A stretch of 64,000 nt of DNA, taken from NCBI RefSeq assembly GCF_001552475.1, contig NZ_BCRG01000013.1, forward strand, positions 1-64,000. Reading direction: 5' to 3'. Each line of letters starts with the position of its first letter. The first letter of the stretch is position 1. Source of the stretch: Microbacterium oleivorans NBRC 103075. Its GTDB lineage: Bacteria > Actinomycetota > Actinomycetes > Actinomycetales > Microbacteriaceae. This document shows, one piece after another, positions 27,805 through 36,926 of the stretch. The position numbers and the translations under genes were made by a program. The notes beneath the pieces were generated by a model. The model had not been told where the DNA came from. It did not search any database and saw only the letters and a list, made by a program, of their open reading frames with translations.

Positions 27805-29826
27805 TCAGCGCGCGCTGCGGACGACCGAGACGCTGCGCGGCGGGACGACGACACCGGATGCCGCAGCCTCCCCGACGAGCACGTCGCCGACCACCGGCGC
27901 CACGACCTCGTCGTCAGTGCGGTTCGAGAGGAACACGTACCGGGCGGCGGCATCCCCGCGCTCGATGACATCGAGCCGGCCGCCGGCGGACCGCGGGTCA
28001 CCGGCAAGCGCCTCCAGCCCGAGGCCCGCGAGCACCGCGCGGACGCCGTCGCGGCCGATGTCGGCCGAGACGTACGTCGCACTGCCACCGGCCGCAAGGC
28101 GACGCCGGGTCACGGCGGGCGCGTCGGCGAGGTCGCCGTCGGCGTAGGTGTCGAGCACCTCGACGTCGTCGCCGACGTGGACGATCCGCTCGGTCCAGCC
28201 GTGTGCCACGGCTCCCGAGGCGAGGGCGATGCGCTCCGCGGGCAACAGCGGCACGAACTCCTCGACCACGACCCCGAGCAGATCGCGCAACGCGCCGGGG
28301 TATCCCCCGAGCCAGACGCGGTCGTTGCCGTCGACGATGCCGGAGAAGTACGTCGTGACGAGGTGGCCACCGGCATCCGTATACGCCTCGAGGCGGGACC
28401 GCAGGGCGCCGGGCATGACGTGCAGCATCGGCGCGACGAGCACCTCGTAGTCGTCGAACGACGCGCCCACCGGGATGACGTCGGCGCGGATTCCCAGGTC
28501 GAGCAGGGCGCGGTACCAGGCGAGGGTCTCGTCGTCGTAGGCGGGTGAGTCCGACGGGTGGGCGTCGCGCCCGCTGACCCACCACGACTCGTAGTCGAAG
28601 ACGATCGCGACGCGGGCCTTCTCGCGGCGCGAGCCGTGGACAGGCGACAGGTCGCGGAGCGCGCCGCCGAGCGCCACGACGTCGCGGAACACGCGGCTGT
28701 TCTCACCCGCGTGCGGGACCATGCCGGAGTGGTACCGCTCGCCGCCGGCGCGCGACTGGCGCCACTGGAAGTAGCAGACCGCGTCGGCGCCGTGCCCGAC
28801 GTGGGTCAACGCATCGCGGACGAGCTCACCCGAACGCTTGGGCGGATTCACCTCGCGCCAGTTCACGGCGCTCGTCGCGTGCTCCATGAGGAACCACGGC
28901 AGGCCACCGGCGATGTTGCCCGTGAGGTTCGCCCAGAACGACAGGTCGTCTCGACCGTGCTCGCCGGGGCGCAGGTAGTGGTCGTTCGAGACGAAGTCGA
29001 CGTCGGGCACCCAGGAGGGGTAGTCGATGTCGCGGACGTTCTGCGCGACCATGAAGTTCGTCGTCAGTGGGATCTCGGGCGTCAGGTCGGCGAGCACGGC
29101 GGCTTCGGCGCGGAGGTGGTCGCGGACGGCATCCGACGAGAAGCGCTCGAAGTCGAGCTGCTGCCCGGGGTTGCGGATCGTCGGTGCGCTTCGCGGCGGC
29201 AGGATCTCGTCCCACTCCTCGTAGTGCTGCGACCAGAACGCGGTGCCCCACGCGTCGTTCAGCGCGTCGATCGTGCCGTAACGGGCGTGCAGCCAGAGGC
29301 GGAACGACCGTGCGGCGTCGTCGGAGTAGTCGTAGAGGTTGTGGCATCCGAGCTCGTTCGAGATGTGCCACGCGACGACGGCGGGATGGTCGCCGTAGCG
29401 CTCGGCGAGCGCGCGGACGAGTCGGAGCGCGTACTCGCGGAAAATCGGCGATGTCGGGCGCCAGTGCTGGCGCGCACCGGGCCAGAGGGTCGTGCCGTCG
29501 ACGGTTTGCGGCAGGATCTCGGGATGCCGCCGGGCCATCCACGAGGGCGGCGAGGCCGTCGCGGTGGCGAGGTCGACGTCGATGCCGTTCGCGTGCAGCA
29601 GGTCGATGATCTCGTCGAGCCACGAGAAGTCCCACTCGCCGGGGCGCGGTTCGAGGAGTCCCCACGAGAAGATGCCGAGCGAGACGATGTTGACGCCCGC
29701 CTCGCGCATGAGCCGGACGTCGTCGTCCCAGACCTCGCGCGGCCACTGCTCCGGGTTGTAGTCGGCGCCATAGCGCATCGTCCCGGGCTTCTGTGAGCCG
29801 TCTTTGACCCAGCGGTAGTTCTCCAT
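27805..29826 (-). CDS. GH42 beta-galactosidase
   Basis: A 673 aa family 42 enzyme: TIM barrel (about 15-390) with acid/base Glu 158 in WHISNELGCH and nucleophile Glu 315 in FLMEHATSAVNW, then a glutamine-amidotransferase-like trimerisation domain and a C-terminal beta domain. The metal-binding Cys cluster of thermophilic members is not obvious. Cytoplasmic. TACCGT lies 6 nt before ATG (leaderless). Divergent from a TetR gene only 60 bp away with a palindromic operator, so TetR control is likely. Confidence 0.92.
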   Translation of the reverse strand: MENYRWVKDGSQKPGTMRYGADYNPEQWPREVWDDDVRLMREAGVNIVSLGIFSWGLLEPRPGEWDFSWLDEIIDLLHANGIDVDLATATASPPSWMARRHPEILPQTVDGTTLWPGARQHWRPTSPIFREYALRLVRALAERYGDHPAVVAWHISNELGCHNLYDYSDDAARSFRLWLHARYGTIDALNDAWGTAFWSQHYEEWDEILPPRSAPTIRNPGQQLDFERFSSDAVRDHLRAEAAVLADLTPEIPLTTNFMVAQNVRDIDYPSWVPDVDFVSNDHYLRPGEHGRDDLSFWANLTGNIAGGLPWFLMEHATSAVNWREVNPPKRSGELVRDALTHVGHGADAVCYFQWRQSRAGGERYHSGMVPHAGENSRVFRDVVALGGALRDLSPVHGSRREKARVAIVFDYESWWVSGRDAHPSDSPAYDDETLAWYRALLDLGIRADVIPVGASFDDYEVLVAPMLHVMPGALRSRLEAYTDAGGHLVTTYFSGIVDGNDRVWLGGYPGALRDLLGVVVEEFVPLLPAERIALASGAVAHGWTERIVHVGDDVEVLDTYADGDLADAPAVTRRRLAAGGSATYVSADIGRDGVRAVLAGLGLEALAGDPRSAGGRLDVIERGDAAARYVFLSNRTDDEVVAPVVGDVLVGEAAASGVVVPPRSVSVVRSAR

Positions 29827-29847
29827 CCGATCACGGTAGCTCAAAAG

Positions 29848-29861
29848 CGTGCATGTGCACG
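29848..29861. promoter_or_regulatory. Candidate TetR operator between GH42 and TetR genes
   Basis: Perfect inverted repeat CGTGCA-tg-TGCACG centred in the 60 bp between the two divergent start codons. It overlaps the region where both leaderless promoters must have their -35 boxes, so one bound dimer could shut both. Confidence 0.65.
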
Positions 29862-29886
29862 GTTTCAGGTGTTCTAGTGTTCGTCT

Positions 29887-30480
29887 ATGACCGATGCACC
29901 CGGCCGCGGACCTTACGCGAAGTCCGCCGCCCGGCGCAGTGAGATCATCACGACCGCGACGGCCGTCTTCGGCACGCACGGCTACCGCGGGGGATCGCTC
30001 AGGCAGATCGCGAAACAGCTCGACCTCGGCCTGACGACCGTCATGCACCACTTCCCCACGAAGGTGTCACTCCTCGCCGCGGTCCTCTCGCAGGAGGATG
30101 CCGCTGACACGGACTTCCTCGACAGGTCCGCTCGTGACGGCTTCATCCCGACAGTGCTCGCGATCGTTGAGCGGAACATCGGTCGACGCGAGCTCGTCCG
30201 CATGTTCACGGTCGTGCAGGCGGAGGCAACCCACGCGGACCACGAGGCGCACGCGTGGTTGCAGGAGCGCTACGCGTCGGTGATCCCCGACTACCGCGAT
30301 GCGATCGAGCACGACCGGTCACTCGGTCGCCTGGCGACGACGCGCGACGCGACGATGCTCGCCGATCTCGTCATCGGCACGTGGGAGGGGATCCAGGTGC
30401 GCTGGCTCGCCGACGGCACCGATCCGGTCGCCGCGATGCGCGTCGCACTCGAGGCGCTGCTCGAGCCGATCCGGCGCTGA
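29887..30480 (+). CDS. TetR-family regulator
   Basis: A 197 aa TetR protein: helix-turn-helix at about 15-60 (EIITTATAVFGTHGYRGGSLRQIAKQLDLGLTTVMHHF) and an all-helical ligand domain. TAGTGT is 6 nt before ATG. It probably represses the divergent GH42 gene and itself; the ligand may be a galactoside, but this is unproven. Confidence 0.87.
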   Translation: MTDAPGRGPYAKSAARRSEIITTATAVFGTHGYRGGSLRQIAKQLDLGLTTVMHHFPTKVSLLAAVLSQEDAADTDFLDRSARDGFIPTVLAIVERNIGRRELVRMFTVVQAEATHADHEAHAWLQERYASVIPDYRDAIEHDRSLGRLATTRDATMLADLVIGTWEGIQVRWLADGTDPVAAMRVALEALLEPIRR

Positions 30481-30492
30481 CAGAGGTCAGCG
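30475..30492. terminator. Hairpin between convergent TetR and dehydrogenase genes
   Basis: Stem CGCTGAC / GTCAGCG (7 bp, perfect) with loop AGAG, overlapping the last codons of both genes. It probably acts as a compact bidirectional terminator. Confidence 0.55.
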
Positions 30493-31524
30493 GCGCGGAT
30501 CGATCATCGTCATCCCGGCCGGCGACGCCGAATCCATGACCGGCAGGAGCTCGGCCGCCTGCTCGAGCGACACCGTCCGCTCGATGAGGTCCTGCGGACG
30601 GAGCGTGCCACGGGCGATGAGCTGCAGCATCCCGGGATAGTCCTCGGCCGCCATGCCGTGGCTGCCGAGGAGGTCGAGCTCCCACGCGATGGCGCGCGCG
30701 AGCGGTGCCGGCGTGAGACCGGATGCCGAGGGCAGCAGCCCGACCTGCACGTGCCGACCCCGGCGGCGGAGGCTGTGGATCGCATCGGCGCAGGTCTGCT
30801 CGCTGCCGACGGCGTCGACGGCGACGTGCGCGCCACCGCCGGTGAGCGCGTGGACGGCGGCCGGCACGTCGCTGCCGTCAGCGACGATGACCTCGTCTGC
30901 GCCCAGCGATCGCGCGACGTCGAGCGCCGCGGTCGAGCGATCGACAGCGACGACCTTCGCGCCGAGCGCCGTCGCGATCATGACGGCACTGAGCCCGACG
31001 CCGCCGGCTCCGACGATGACGACCCACTCGTCCGCTGTCAGACGGGCGCGCGCGGTGAGCGCGCGATAGGCGGTGGCGAAGCGGCATCCGAGCGCAGCGG
31101 CGGAGGCGAACGAGATCGACTCGGGGACGGCGACGAGGTTGCGATCGGCGGCGTGGATGGCGACCCGCTCAGCGAACGATCCCCAGTGGGTGAACCCGGG
31201 CTGCTTCTGGTCGGGGCATACCTGCGCGTTGCCGCTGAGGCACCACTCGCACCGACCGCATCCGCAAACGAACGGCACCGTCACGCGATCACCGACCACC
31301 CAGTGCTCGACGCCGGCGCCGACCCGGACGACGATGCCCGCCAACTCGTGACCCGGCACGTGCGGCAGCGCGATGTCGTCATGGCCCACCCAGGCGTGCC
31401 AGTCGCTGCGGCAGAGGCCCGTCGCGTGCACCTCGATGACGGCGCCGCCGTCGGGGGCGGTCGGTTCGGGCACGTCGGTCACGACGAGGGGTCCTGCGAT
31501 CTGTTCCATCACCATCGCGCGCAT
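30487..31524 (-). CDS. Zinc-dependent alcohol dehydrogenase (MDR superfamily)
   Basis: A 345 aa medium-chain dehydrogenase. Catalytic zinc ligands Cys 38 and His 59-Glu 60; structural zinc Cys 89, 92, 95 and 103; NAD(P) motif VIVGAGGVGLSAV in the Rossmann domain. It oxidises an alcohol or polyol to the aldehyde or ketone. Its neighbour is a LysR gene transcribed in the same direction upstream, a possible regulator. Substrate not predictable. Confidence 0.88.
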   Translation of the reverse strand: MRAMVMEQIAGPLVVTDVPEPTAPDGGAVIEVHATGLCRSDWHAWVGHDDIALPHVPGHELAGIVVRVGAGVEHWVVGDRVTVPFVCGCGRCEWCLSGNAQVCPDQKQPGFTHWGSFAERVAIHAADRNLVAVPESISFASAAALGCRFATAYRALTARARLTADEWVVIVGAGGVGLSAVMIATALGAKVVAVDRSTAALDVARSLGADEVIVADGSDVPAAVHALTGGGAHVAVDAVGSEQTCADAIHSLRRRGRHVQVGLLPSASGLTPAPLARAIAWELDLLGSHGMAAEDYPGMLQLIARGTLRPQDLIERTVSLEQAAELLPVMDSASPAGMTMIDPRR

Positions 31525-31564
31525 GCCTCGATTCTGCCGGGCGGTGGGTGGTCCTCCGTGCGGG

Positions 31565-32449
31565 TCAGGGTCGGGTCAGGTCGACGAGCACGGCGATGAC
31601 GTCGTCGAGAACCGTCGGGCGCGCGCCCGGCCGGAAGACGACCCCCATGTCTCGCGCCGCCCGCGGGTCGTCAATGGGGCGCTGCACGCAGCCGTCGAGC
31701 GGATGCGGCACCTCGGGGCCGACCGCGATCCCGAGGCCCGCGGCGACGAGACCGTGCAGGGTGCGGATGTCATCGCCCTCGAACGCGATGTCGAGCGCCG
31801 CACCCTCCGCGGCGAACAGCTGCTCGAGGGTCCGGCGCAGCCCATAGCCGGGCTTGAGGGTGACGTGCGTCTCGCCGAACACGTCGGCGAGTGTGATCCT
31901 CTTCGCCGTTGCCAGTCGATGGTCGGCGGGCACGACGACGACGAGCGGTTCGTCGTAGAGATGCACGCTCTGGTGGGCGGGATGAGTCGCCGCGGCACCC
32001 GACACGATCGCGAGGTCCGTGCGACCCGAGTCCAGCTCGGCGAGGCACGCGTCGCGGGCCCCTTGCCAGAGCTCGATCCGGATGTCCGGCCGCTCCTCGC
32101 GCAGCCGACGGACGAGCCGCGGGACGAGGTGCTCGCCGAGCGAGTTCTGGAAGGCGAGGCCGACGGTCGAGCGCGACCCGTCGAGGGAGTCGAGCGCGTC
32201 CTGCGCCGCGCGGAGCGAGACCCGGACGGCGGGCAGCATCCGTCGAGCGGCCTCGGTGAGACGGATGCCGCGACCGTCCGGGATCACGAGGGTCACGCCC
32301 AGCCGCGACTCGAGCTGCCGCAGGGCTCGGCTCACGGTCGGCTGCGGCACCCCGAGTGCCTCCGCCGCGCGCGTGACGTGCTCGTCTTCGCCGAGCGCGT
32401 CGAGGAGAGGGAGATGCGGGAGGAGGTCGGCCAGGCGATCGCGACTCAT
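31565..32449 (-). CDS. LysR-family regulator
   Basis: A 294 aa LysR protein: N-terminal winged helix (HVTRAAEALGVPQPTVSRALRQLESRLGVTL, about 24-55) and a periplasmic-binding-like effector domain (FQNSLGEHLVPRLVRRLREERPDIRIEL). Compared with most LysR proteins the N-terminus is extended by about 8 residues. TAGCAT is 6 nt before ATG. Divergent from an MFS pump with a palindrome between, the usual layout for an activator of an exporter (as in CynR/YnfM-type pairs). Confidence 0.88.
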   Translation of the reverse strand: MSRDRLADLLPHLPLLDALGEDEHVTRAAEALGVPQPTVSRALRQLESRLGVTLVIPDGRGIRLTEAARRMLPAVRVSLRAAQDALDSLDGSRSTVGLAFQNSLGEHLVPRLVRRLREERPDIRIELWQGARDACLAELDSGRTDLAIVSGAAATHPAHQSVHLYDEPLVVVVPADHRLATAKRITLADVFGETHVTLKPGYGLRRTLEQLFAAEGAALDIAFEGDDIRTLHGLVAAGLGIAVGPEVPHPLDGCVQRPIDDPRAARDMGVVFRPGARPTVLDDVIAVLVDLTRP

Positions 32450-32481
32450 GCGCGAATGCTATCGGTGTACGCGGATTGCTA

Positions 32482-32497
32482 TTAGATCTGTATCTAA
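32482..32497. promoter_or_regulatory. LysR operator candidate
   Basis: Inverted repeat TTAGAT-ctgt-ATCTAA, AT-rich in a GC-rich gap and of the T-N11-A type expected for LysR proteins. It overlaps the -35 region for the MFS gene's proposed -10 box (TACCGT, 32506-32511). Confidence 0.65.
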
Positions 32498-32518
32498 GGG
32501 ATGCCTACCGTAGAGCGA

Positions 32519-33691
32519 GTGACCACCGTCGACATCCCTCCCCTCACCGCGTCACCGCGCCGACTCGGCGCAGCGATGTGGACGACGGGAATCGCGACAT
32601 TCGGCGTGCTCTACGCGCCGCAGGGGCTGCTGACCGGCATCGCCGACGCCTACGACCTGACGGCCGCCGACGCGTCGTGGGTCGTCTCGACGGCAACGCT
32701 CGGCCTCGCGCTCGCGATCCTGCCGTGGGCGCTGGCAGCGGACCGCTTCGGTCGGCGACGGATGCTGCAGGTCGCCGCAGTGGCCGCCGCGGTCATCGCC
32801 ATCGCGTCGCCTCTGCTGCCGGGGTTCGCGGGGCTGCTCGTCGGGCGGTTCCTGCTCGGAGCGGCGCTCGGCGGCATCCCCGCCCTGGCGGTCGCCTATC
32901 TGCACGAGGCCGCCGGCCCGCAGCGGGCGGGGGTCGCGGCCGGGGCGTACGTCGCGGCGACGAGCGTCGGCGGACTCGCGGGCCGATTGGTCGCTGCGCC
33001 GGTGGGCGAGCTCGTCGGGTGGCGATGGTCGTTGGAACTCCTCGGCATCCTCGCTGCAGCGCTGACGATCGTGTTCGCGGTGCTGCTGCCGGCGACCGAG
33101 GAACATCGACCGGTGCCGCTCCGGCGGAGCCTTCGGATCCTGGGGCGGCAGGCCCTGAACGTGAGGGCGCTGCCGTTGTATGCGATCGGTGCGCTGGTCG
33201 TCGGCGCGATGGTCGCGGTGTTCAACGCCCTCGGGTTCCGCCTCGAAGCCGCCCCGTTCTTTCTGAGCTCGACAGCCGTCTCGCTGGTGTTCCTGACGTA
33301 TCTGTCGGGCACCGTGACCTCGCGACTGTCGGGCGCCCTCGTCCAACGCTTCGGAACCAGGATGCCGCTGGTGGCCGGCGGTCTCGCGATGACAGTCGGG
33401 GCGGCGGTGACGCTCGCGAACAGCGTGGTCGTCATCGTGCTAGGCGTTCTGTTGATCACGGCGGGGATGTTCCTCGCGCACGCGACGGCGAACGCCGCGA
33501 CCGCGCGCGCTGGCGGATCGGGGCGTCAGCACGCCGTCGCGCTGTACAGCGTCGCGTACTACATCGGCTCGAGCGTGCTGGGAACGGTCGGCGCGGTGGC
33601 CTGGACGGCGGGCGGGTGGTTCGCGCTCGCTGCACTGGTCGCCGTGGCGGGGGCTCTGGTGGCGGTCGTGTCGGTCAAGGTGCGGGACTAA
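32519..33691 (+). CDS. MFS transporter (YnfM/CynX-like)
   Basis: A 390 aa, 12-span major facilitator. DRFGRRRML is the loop 2-3 motif and FLLGAALGGIPALAVAYL lies in span 4-5, as in the YnfM inner-membrane exporters. I take GTG 32519 because TACCGT stands 7 nt upstream and an alternative ATG at 32501 has no usable ribosome site; the alternative adds 6 residues. Probably regulated by the divergent LysR. Substrate unknown. Confidence 0.85.
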   Translation: MTTVDIPPLTASPRRLGAAMWTTGIATFGVLYAPQGLLTGIADAYDLTAADASWVVSTATLGLALAILPWALAADRFGRRRMLQVAAVAAAVIAIASPLLPGFAGLLVGRFLLGAALGGIPALAVAYLHEAAGPQRAGVAAGAYVAATSVGGLAGRLVAAPVGELVGWRWSLELLGILAAALTIVFAVLLPATEEHRPVPLRRSLRILGRQALNVRALPLYAIGALVVGAMVAVFNALGFRLEAAPFFLSSTAVSLVFLTYLSGTVTSRLSGALVQRFGTRMPLVAGGLAMTVGAAVTLANSVVVIVLGVLLITAGMFLAHATANAATARAGGSGRQHAVALYSVAYYIGSSVLGTVGAVAWTAGGWFALAALVAVAGALVAVVSVKVRD

Positions 33692-33719
33692 AAGCGTTGC
33701 CCTCGCTACAGTGCCAGGC

Positions 33720-34016
33720 ATGGACAGATACGGAGACTTCACAGGGCTCGGCGTCGGGATCATCATCCTGATGATGGTCCTGTACCTGGGCACTCTCGCC
33801 CTGGCACTGTGGGTCGGCTACGTGATTCAGCGCACCGCAGTGAAGAACGGGATGCTGCGGGCCATGCAGGAGAGCGGGATGACCTTCGCTCCGCGACCCG
33901 GACCGCAGTACCCCGGCTCCGGACGCCCAGGTGCGCAACCGCCGTATCCCGGCCAGCCGCCGGTGCCGCCGGCCACTCCCCCGCAGGCACCTCCCGGGCC
34001 GTCGTCGAACGACTGA
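33720..34016 (+). CDS. Small membrane protein with Pro/Gly-rich tail
   Basis: A 98 aa protein with one or two N-terminal membrane segments (about 10-42) and a Pro/Gly/Gln-rich C-terminal half (PGQPPVPPATPPQAPPG). TACAGT lies 7 nt before ATG 33720 (leaderless pattern). Function unknown; the tail may interact with the cell wall or other proteins. Confidence 0.65.
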   Translation: MDRYGDFTGLGVGIIILMMVLYLGTLALALWVGYVIQRTAVKNGMLRAMQESGMTFAPRPGPQYPGSGRPGAQPPYPGQPPVPPATPPQAPPGPSSND

Positions 34017-34049
34017 CGGACTCGCGTCCGGGCGGGCACTCCCCGAGCT

Positions 34050-34058
34050 TGCTAGGCT
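34050..34058 (+). promoter_or_regulatory. Extended -10 promoter element of tRNA-Gly
   Basis: TGC-TAGGCT, an extended -10 box, 22 bp before the mature tRNA 5' end. No clear -35 box is seen. Confidence 0.5.
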
Positions 34059-34080
34059 TGCGTGGCGCCTCCGGGCGCAT

Positions 34081-34151
34081 GGGGCTGTAGTTCAATGGCA
34101 GAACTTCTGCTTCCCAAGCAGATAGCGCGGGTTCGATTCCCGTCAGCCCCT
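34081..34151 (+). tRNA. tRNA-Gly (anticodon CCC)
   Basis: A full cloverleaf is visible. The acceptor stem is GGGGCTG with CAGCCCC. The anticodon arm is TCTGC-TTCCCAA-GCAGA, giving anticodon CCC, and the T arm contains GGTTCGATTCC. Discriminator T is followed by an encoded CCA (34152-34154). Confidence 0.96.
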
Positions 34152-34375
34152 CCATTGTCACTTCTCGCGCGGGTGCATTTTTCGATCCGAGTGGCACTCG
34201 TTCACTTCCAAGCGGGTTTCACGCGACTGGCCTTTCTGCGGCACGAAGGCGATCCGCACCCGGCCGCCTCGTGCTAGCCGAACCTCGCCTCTTCGACATC
34301 CGAAGAATGCCACCCCGCAGCGAGTCGGGTGCGAGAGGTGCCCCTGATGCCTGCTACCGCAGCTTCGGCGACCGT

Positions 34376-34403
34376 GGGTCGGTCCGCTTCGGCGGGCCGA
34401 CCC
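34376..34403 (-). terminator. Hairpin downstream of membrane hydrolase gene
   Basis: GGGTCGG-t-CCGC, loop TTCG, GCGG-g-CCGACCC: a stem of 11 pairs plus one T-G apposition, closed by a stable UUCG tetraloop, 10 bp after the hydrolase stop. No U tract. The surrounding 34155-34412 interval holds no gene I can support. Confidence 0.6.
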
Positions 34404-34412
34404 CCAGTCACG

Positions 34413-36260
34413 TCAGTACGTCATCACCAGCGAATTCGTGACGCTGATGATCGTCACGATCGCTGCGTTGAGGAATCCGGCGATGTACGGGTTGTTGGTC
34501 TCCCGATAGATCTTGCGGCTGATGACCGCGGCGACAGCCAGGATGACGACCACCGGGAACAGCCAGATGCTGAAGATGCCACCGAAGCCGTCGATCGTCT
34601 CACCGGTGATGAAGAACGTCGTGTACTGCGCGACGACCAGCACGATTGGTCCAAGCGAGTTGAACAGCGCGAGCAGTGCGGTGTTCACCCATTCGCGTCC
34701 CCGCAGCGTGAAGCGGTTGAACGAGTTGATCGCCACCGAGTTCGCGATGAAGTAGACGAGGAACAGCGGCAGGACGATCAGGGAGTACCCGATCATCTCG
34801 GGGTTGAACGCCTTGACGGCGATCACCCAGAACCGGAAGTCGGTCTTGAAGAAGTAATCCAGCACGAAGACGATGCCGAATGCGGCGACGGTCGTCGTCA
34901 ATGCGAGAGCCACTCCGAGACCGAAGCGCCGCCAGCCCGGGAGGACACCGACGGCCCGCAGGTCCTGACCACTGCGGCGACCGAACAGCAGGTACGAGAC
35001 GATCATGATGACGAGACCGGCGACACCGTTGATCGCGGCCCAGATGCCGATGAACCACGGCACACCGGGGGCGATGAGGTTCACCGAACCGAACGCGATC
35101 GCTCCGGCCCACTCGGCCTGGCTGAGCAGCACGTAGCTGAGGATCGAGAAGACGGCCGTGACGACCAGCCCTCCCCAGAACCAGACCAGACCGCGGCGCG
35201 TGTTCGCCACCGCCGCGATCGGCTCCGAGACGCGCACCCCCGCGAAGGCTCGGGTCCCCAGCAGCGCGCGCGTGAACGCGACGAGGAAGATGCCGAAGCC
35301 GATCAGACCGAACGTCGTGAGGACTTCCTTGAGCTGCCAGTTCTGGTCGCCTGCCGCAAGCGGGTTCGGTGCGCCGAGCGACTCGTCGAAGAAGTCGACC
35401 AGGTGCCCGACGGCCGTGCTCGAGATCGTCGACCATGGGTGCGTCTGCGGGAGAGACCAGACCACGCGCATCGCGTCGGCGCCGTCGACGTCCTGGGTGT
35501 AGACCTGGCCGGCCTCCCGCACGTCCGTCGCTTCGGACGGGTCCTGCCCGAAGTGCAGGAACGACTGGGCGTTGGGAGTGGAGAGGTATTCGCGCGGCGG
35601 GGTCAGCGCGTTGCCCTCGGCGTCGTAGCTGCGGAAGAAGAACTCGTCATACTGCGCCTGGATCACTCCGGTGTCGCGGCTTCCGTAGATGTTCGTGAAT
35701 GCACCCGCGTCGTCGACGTAGACGGGGTCGTTGTCGACGAGCAGAACAGAGGCGATGAGGGGAGTCTCGGCCTGGTTGTCGAGCGCGACCGAGAAGTTCG
35801 CTGCACGTGCGCCGTTCGAGTGACCGGTCACGCCGATCCGGCTCGGGTCGACATAGGGAAGGTCGGCGATGAGCTTCACCGCGTCGTACATGCCGGTTCC
35901 ACCGACGGCCTCCTGGCCGGCGGGGAGCGGGTCGGAGTTGCCGTGACCGTACATGTCGATCGACAGCACGACGTAGCCGCGTCGGGCGAGCTCGACGTAG
36001 TTGGCGTCCTGCATCTCGCGGTTGTTCCACCAACCGTGGCTGACCACGATCGCCGGGCGCGGGTCTTCAGCAGAGACGGCAGCCGGCTTGAACAGCAGGG
36101 CACTCATCTCGCGACCCGAAGCGGCCTCCCAGCGCATGTCCTCGACGGCGACGCTGCCACCGACGGTCTGCACGAGCGAGGCACCGATGCTGGAAACCAG
36201 CATCAACACCAGAGACAAGGCCAGCCAGAAGCTGTTGCGTCGGAAAGTTCGTCGCGTCAT
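34413..36260 (-). CDS. Membrane-embedded alpha/beta hydrolase
   Basis: A 615 aa fusion. Residues 9-30 are a signal anchor. Residues about 45-300 are an extracellular alpha/beta hydrolase with VVSHGWWNN (oxyanion loop), DMYGHGNSD and nucleophile elbow GHSNGA. A C-terminal module of about eight membrane spans (about 310-610) follows. It could act on a lipid or cell-wall substrate at the membrane; the exact reaction is unknown. The upstream gap has two long perfect palindromes. The combination of hydrolase and polytopic domain is uncommon. Confidence 0.8.
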   Translation of the reverse strand: MTRRTFRRNSFWLALSLVLMLVSSIGASLVQTVGGSVAVEDMRWEAASGREMSALLFKPAAVSAEDPRPAIVVSHGWWNNREMQDANYVELARRGYVVLSIDMYGHGNSDPLPAGQEAVGGTGMYDAVKLIADLPYVDPSRIGVTGHSNGARAANFSVALDNQAETPLIASVLLVDNDPVYVDDAGAFTNIYGSRDTGVIQAQYDEFFFRSYDAEGNALTPPREYLSTPNAQSFLHFGQDPSEATDVREAGQVYTQDVDGADAMRVVWSLPQTHPWSTISSTAVGHLVDFFDESLGAPNPLAAGDQNWQLKEVLTTFGLIGFGIFLVAFTRALLGTRAFAGVRVSEPIAAVANTRRGLVWFWGGLVVTAVFSILSYVLLSQAEWAGAIAFGSVNLIAPGVPWFIGIWAAINGVAGLVIMIVSYLLFGRRSGQDLRAVGVLPGWRRFGLGVALALTTTVAAFGIVFVLDYFFKTDFRFWVIAVKAFNPEMIGYSLIVLPLFLVYFIANSVAINSFNRFTLRGREWVNTALLALFNSLGPIVLVVAQYTTFFITGETIDGFGGIFSIWLFPVVVILAVAAVISRKIYRETNNPYIAGFLNAAIVTIISVTNSLVMTY

Positions 36261-36374
36261 TTAGGGGGTGCTCCTTCACACACGGACCCCTCATCGGGCC
36301 CGACCTCTGCAGTGGGCTCGTTCCCGCTGCGCGACCGCCAATCTACGGTCGCAACGGCCGACACCCTGCGAAAT

Positions 36375-36422
36375 GCACACGTGTGCACCGCCGAACCCGC
36401 ACGCCTGAACGGTGCGCACCGT
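36375..36422. promoter_or_regulatory. Two perfect palindromes upstream of the hydrolase gene
   Basis: GCACACGTGTGC (36375-36386) and ACGGTGCGCACCGT (36409-36422), both perfect, 22 bp apart, in the 185 bp gap upstream of the hydrolase. They look like repressor operators (TetR-type). The cognate regulator is not evident nearby. Confidence 0.5.
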
Positions 36423-36445
36423 GTCATTTCTCCCGCGAGAGCGAG

Positions 36446-36772
36446 TCAGAGGTAGCTCACCACCGCCCCGACGGATTCGGCCGGCTCGGACACCATGTGA
36501 AGTCCCGAAGCGCTGTTGGCTGTGCGCGATAGCGACTCGAGCCAGGCATGGTTGATCTTCGGGGCACGGCTCCCGTGGAACTTGAAGTCGAGGGCGGATG
36601 CGGGATGAATCCACACCGAGTGCCGCCCGTCTCCCAGGGAGGCGTCGTCGCGCCAAGTGAAGAAGAACGGTTCACCACGCTTCAACTTGTTGCCGATCAC
36701 GATCTGCATGTGAGCGAGCGCGCGGTCCTCGATGTCCGTTCTCACGGCGTTGCCATAGCGAAAGCTACCCAT
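36446..36772 (-). CDS. Small conserved protein (DUF7882-like), copy 1
   Basis: A 108 aa protein: MGSFRYGNAVRTDIEDRALAH, then KLKRGEPFFFTWRDD and HPASALDFKF. It is clearly paralogous to the protein at 40090-40434 (shared D-x-LAH, KL-R-EPF-FTW, W-x-P-A). This family is common in Microbacteriaceae and has been annotated variously; no function is established. GGAGGG stands 6 nt before ATG. Confidence 0.75.
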   Translation of the reverse strand: MGSFRYGNAVRTDIEDRALAHMQIVIGNKLKRGEPFFFTWRDDASLGDGRHSVWIHPASALDFKFHGSRAPKINHAWLESLSRTANSASGLHMVSEPAESVGAVVSYL

Positions 36773-36926
36773 GGTCGACCCTCCGACCGGGAGTCCTGCG
36801 AACACACCGGCAGAGCCGACGATGCGGAATCCGCTGGACCTCATCCCTCTGCTGAGACTCCTCCGGCCGTGACTGGTCGACAAGGGGATGGCGCACATCG
36901 CGTTCACGTGCTTCGGATTCGGTCTG

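Noticed and set aside
34081..34412. tRNA-Gly as an integration site for an island starting at 34.4 kb
   Set aside because: I found no second copy of the tRNA 3' end, no integrase and no mobility genes downstream.
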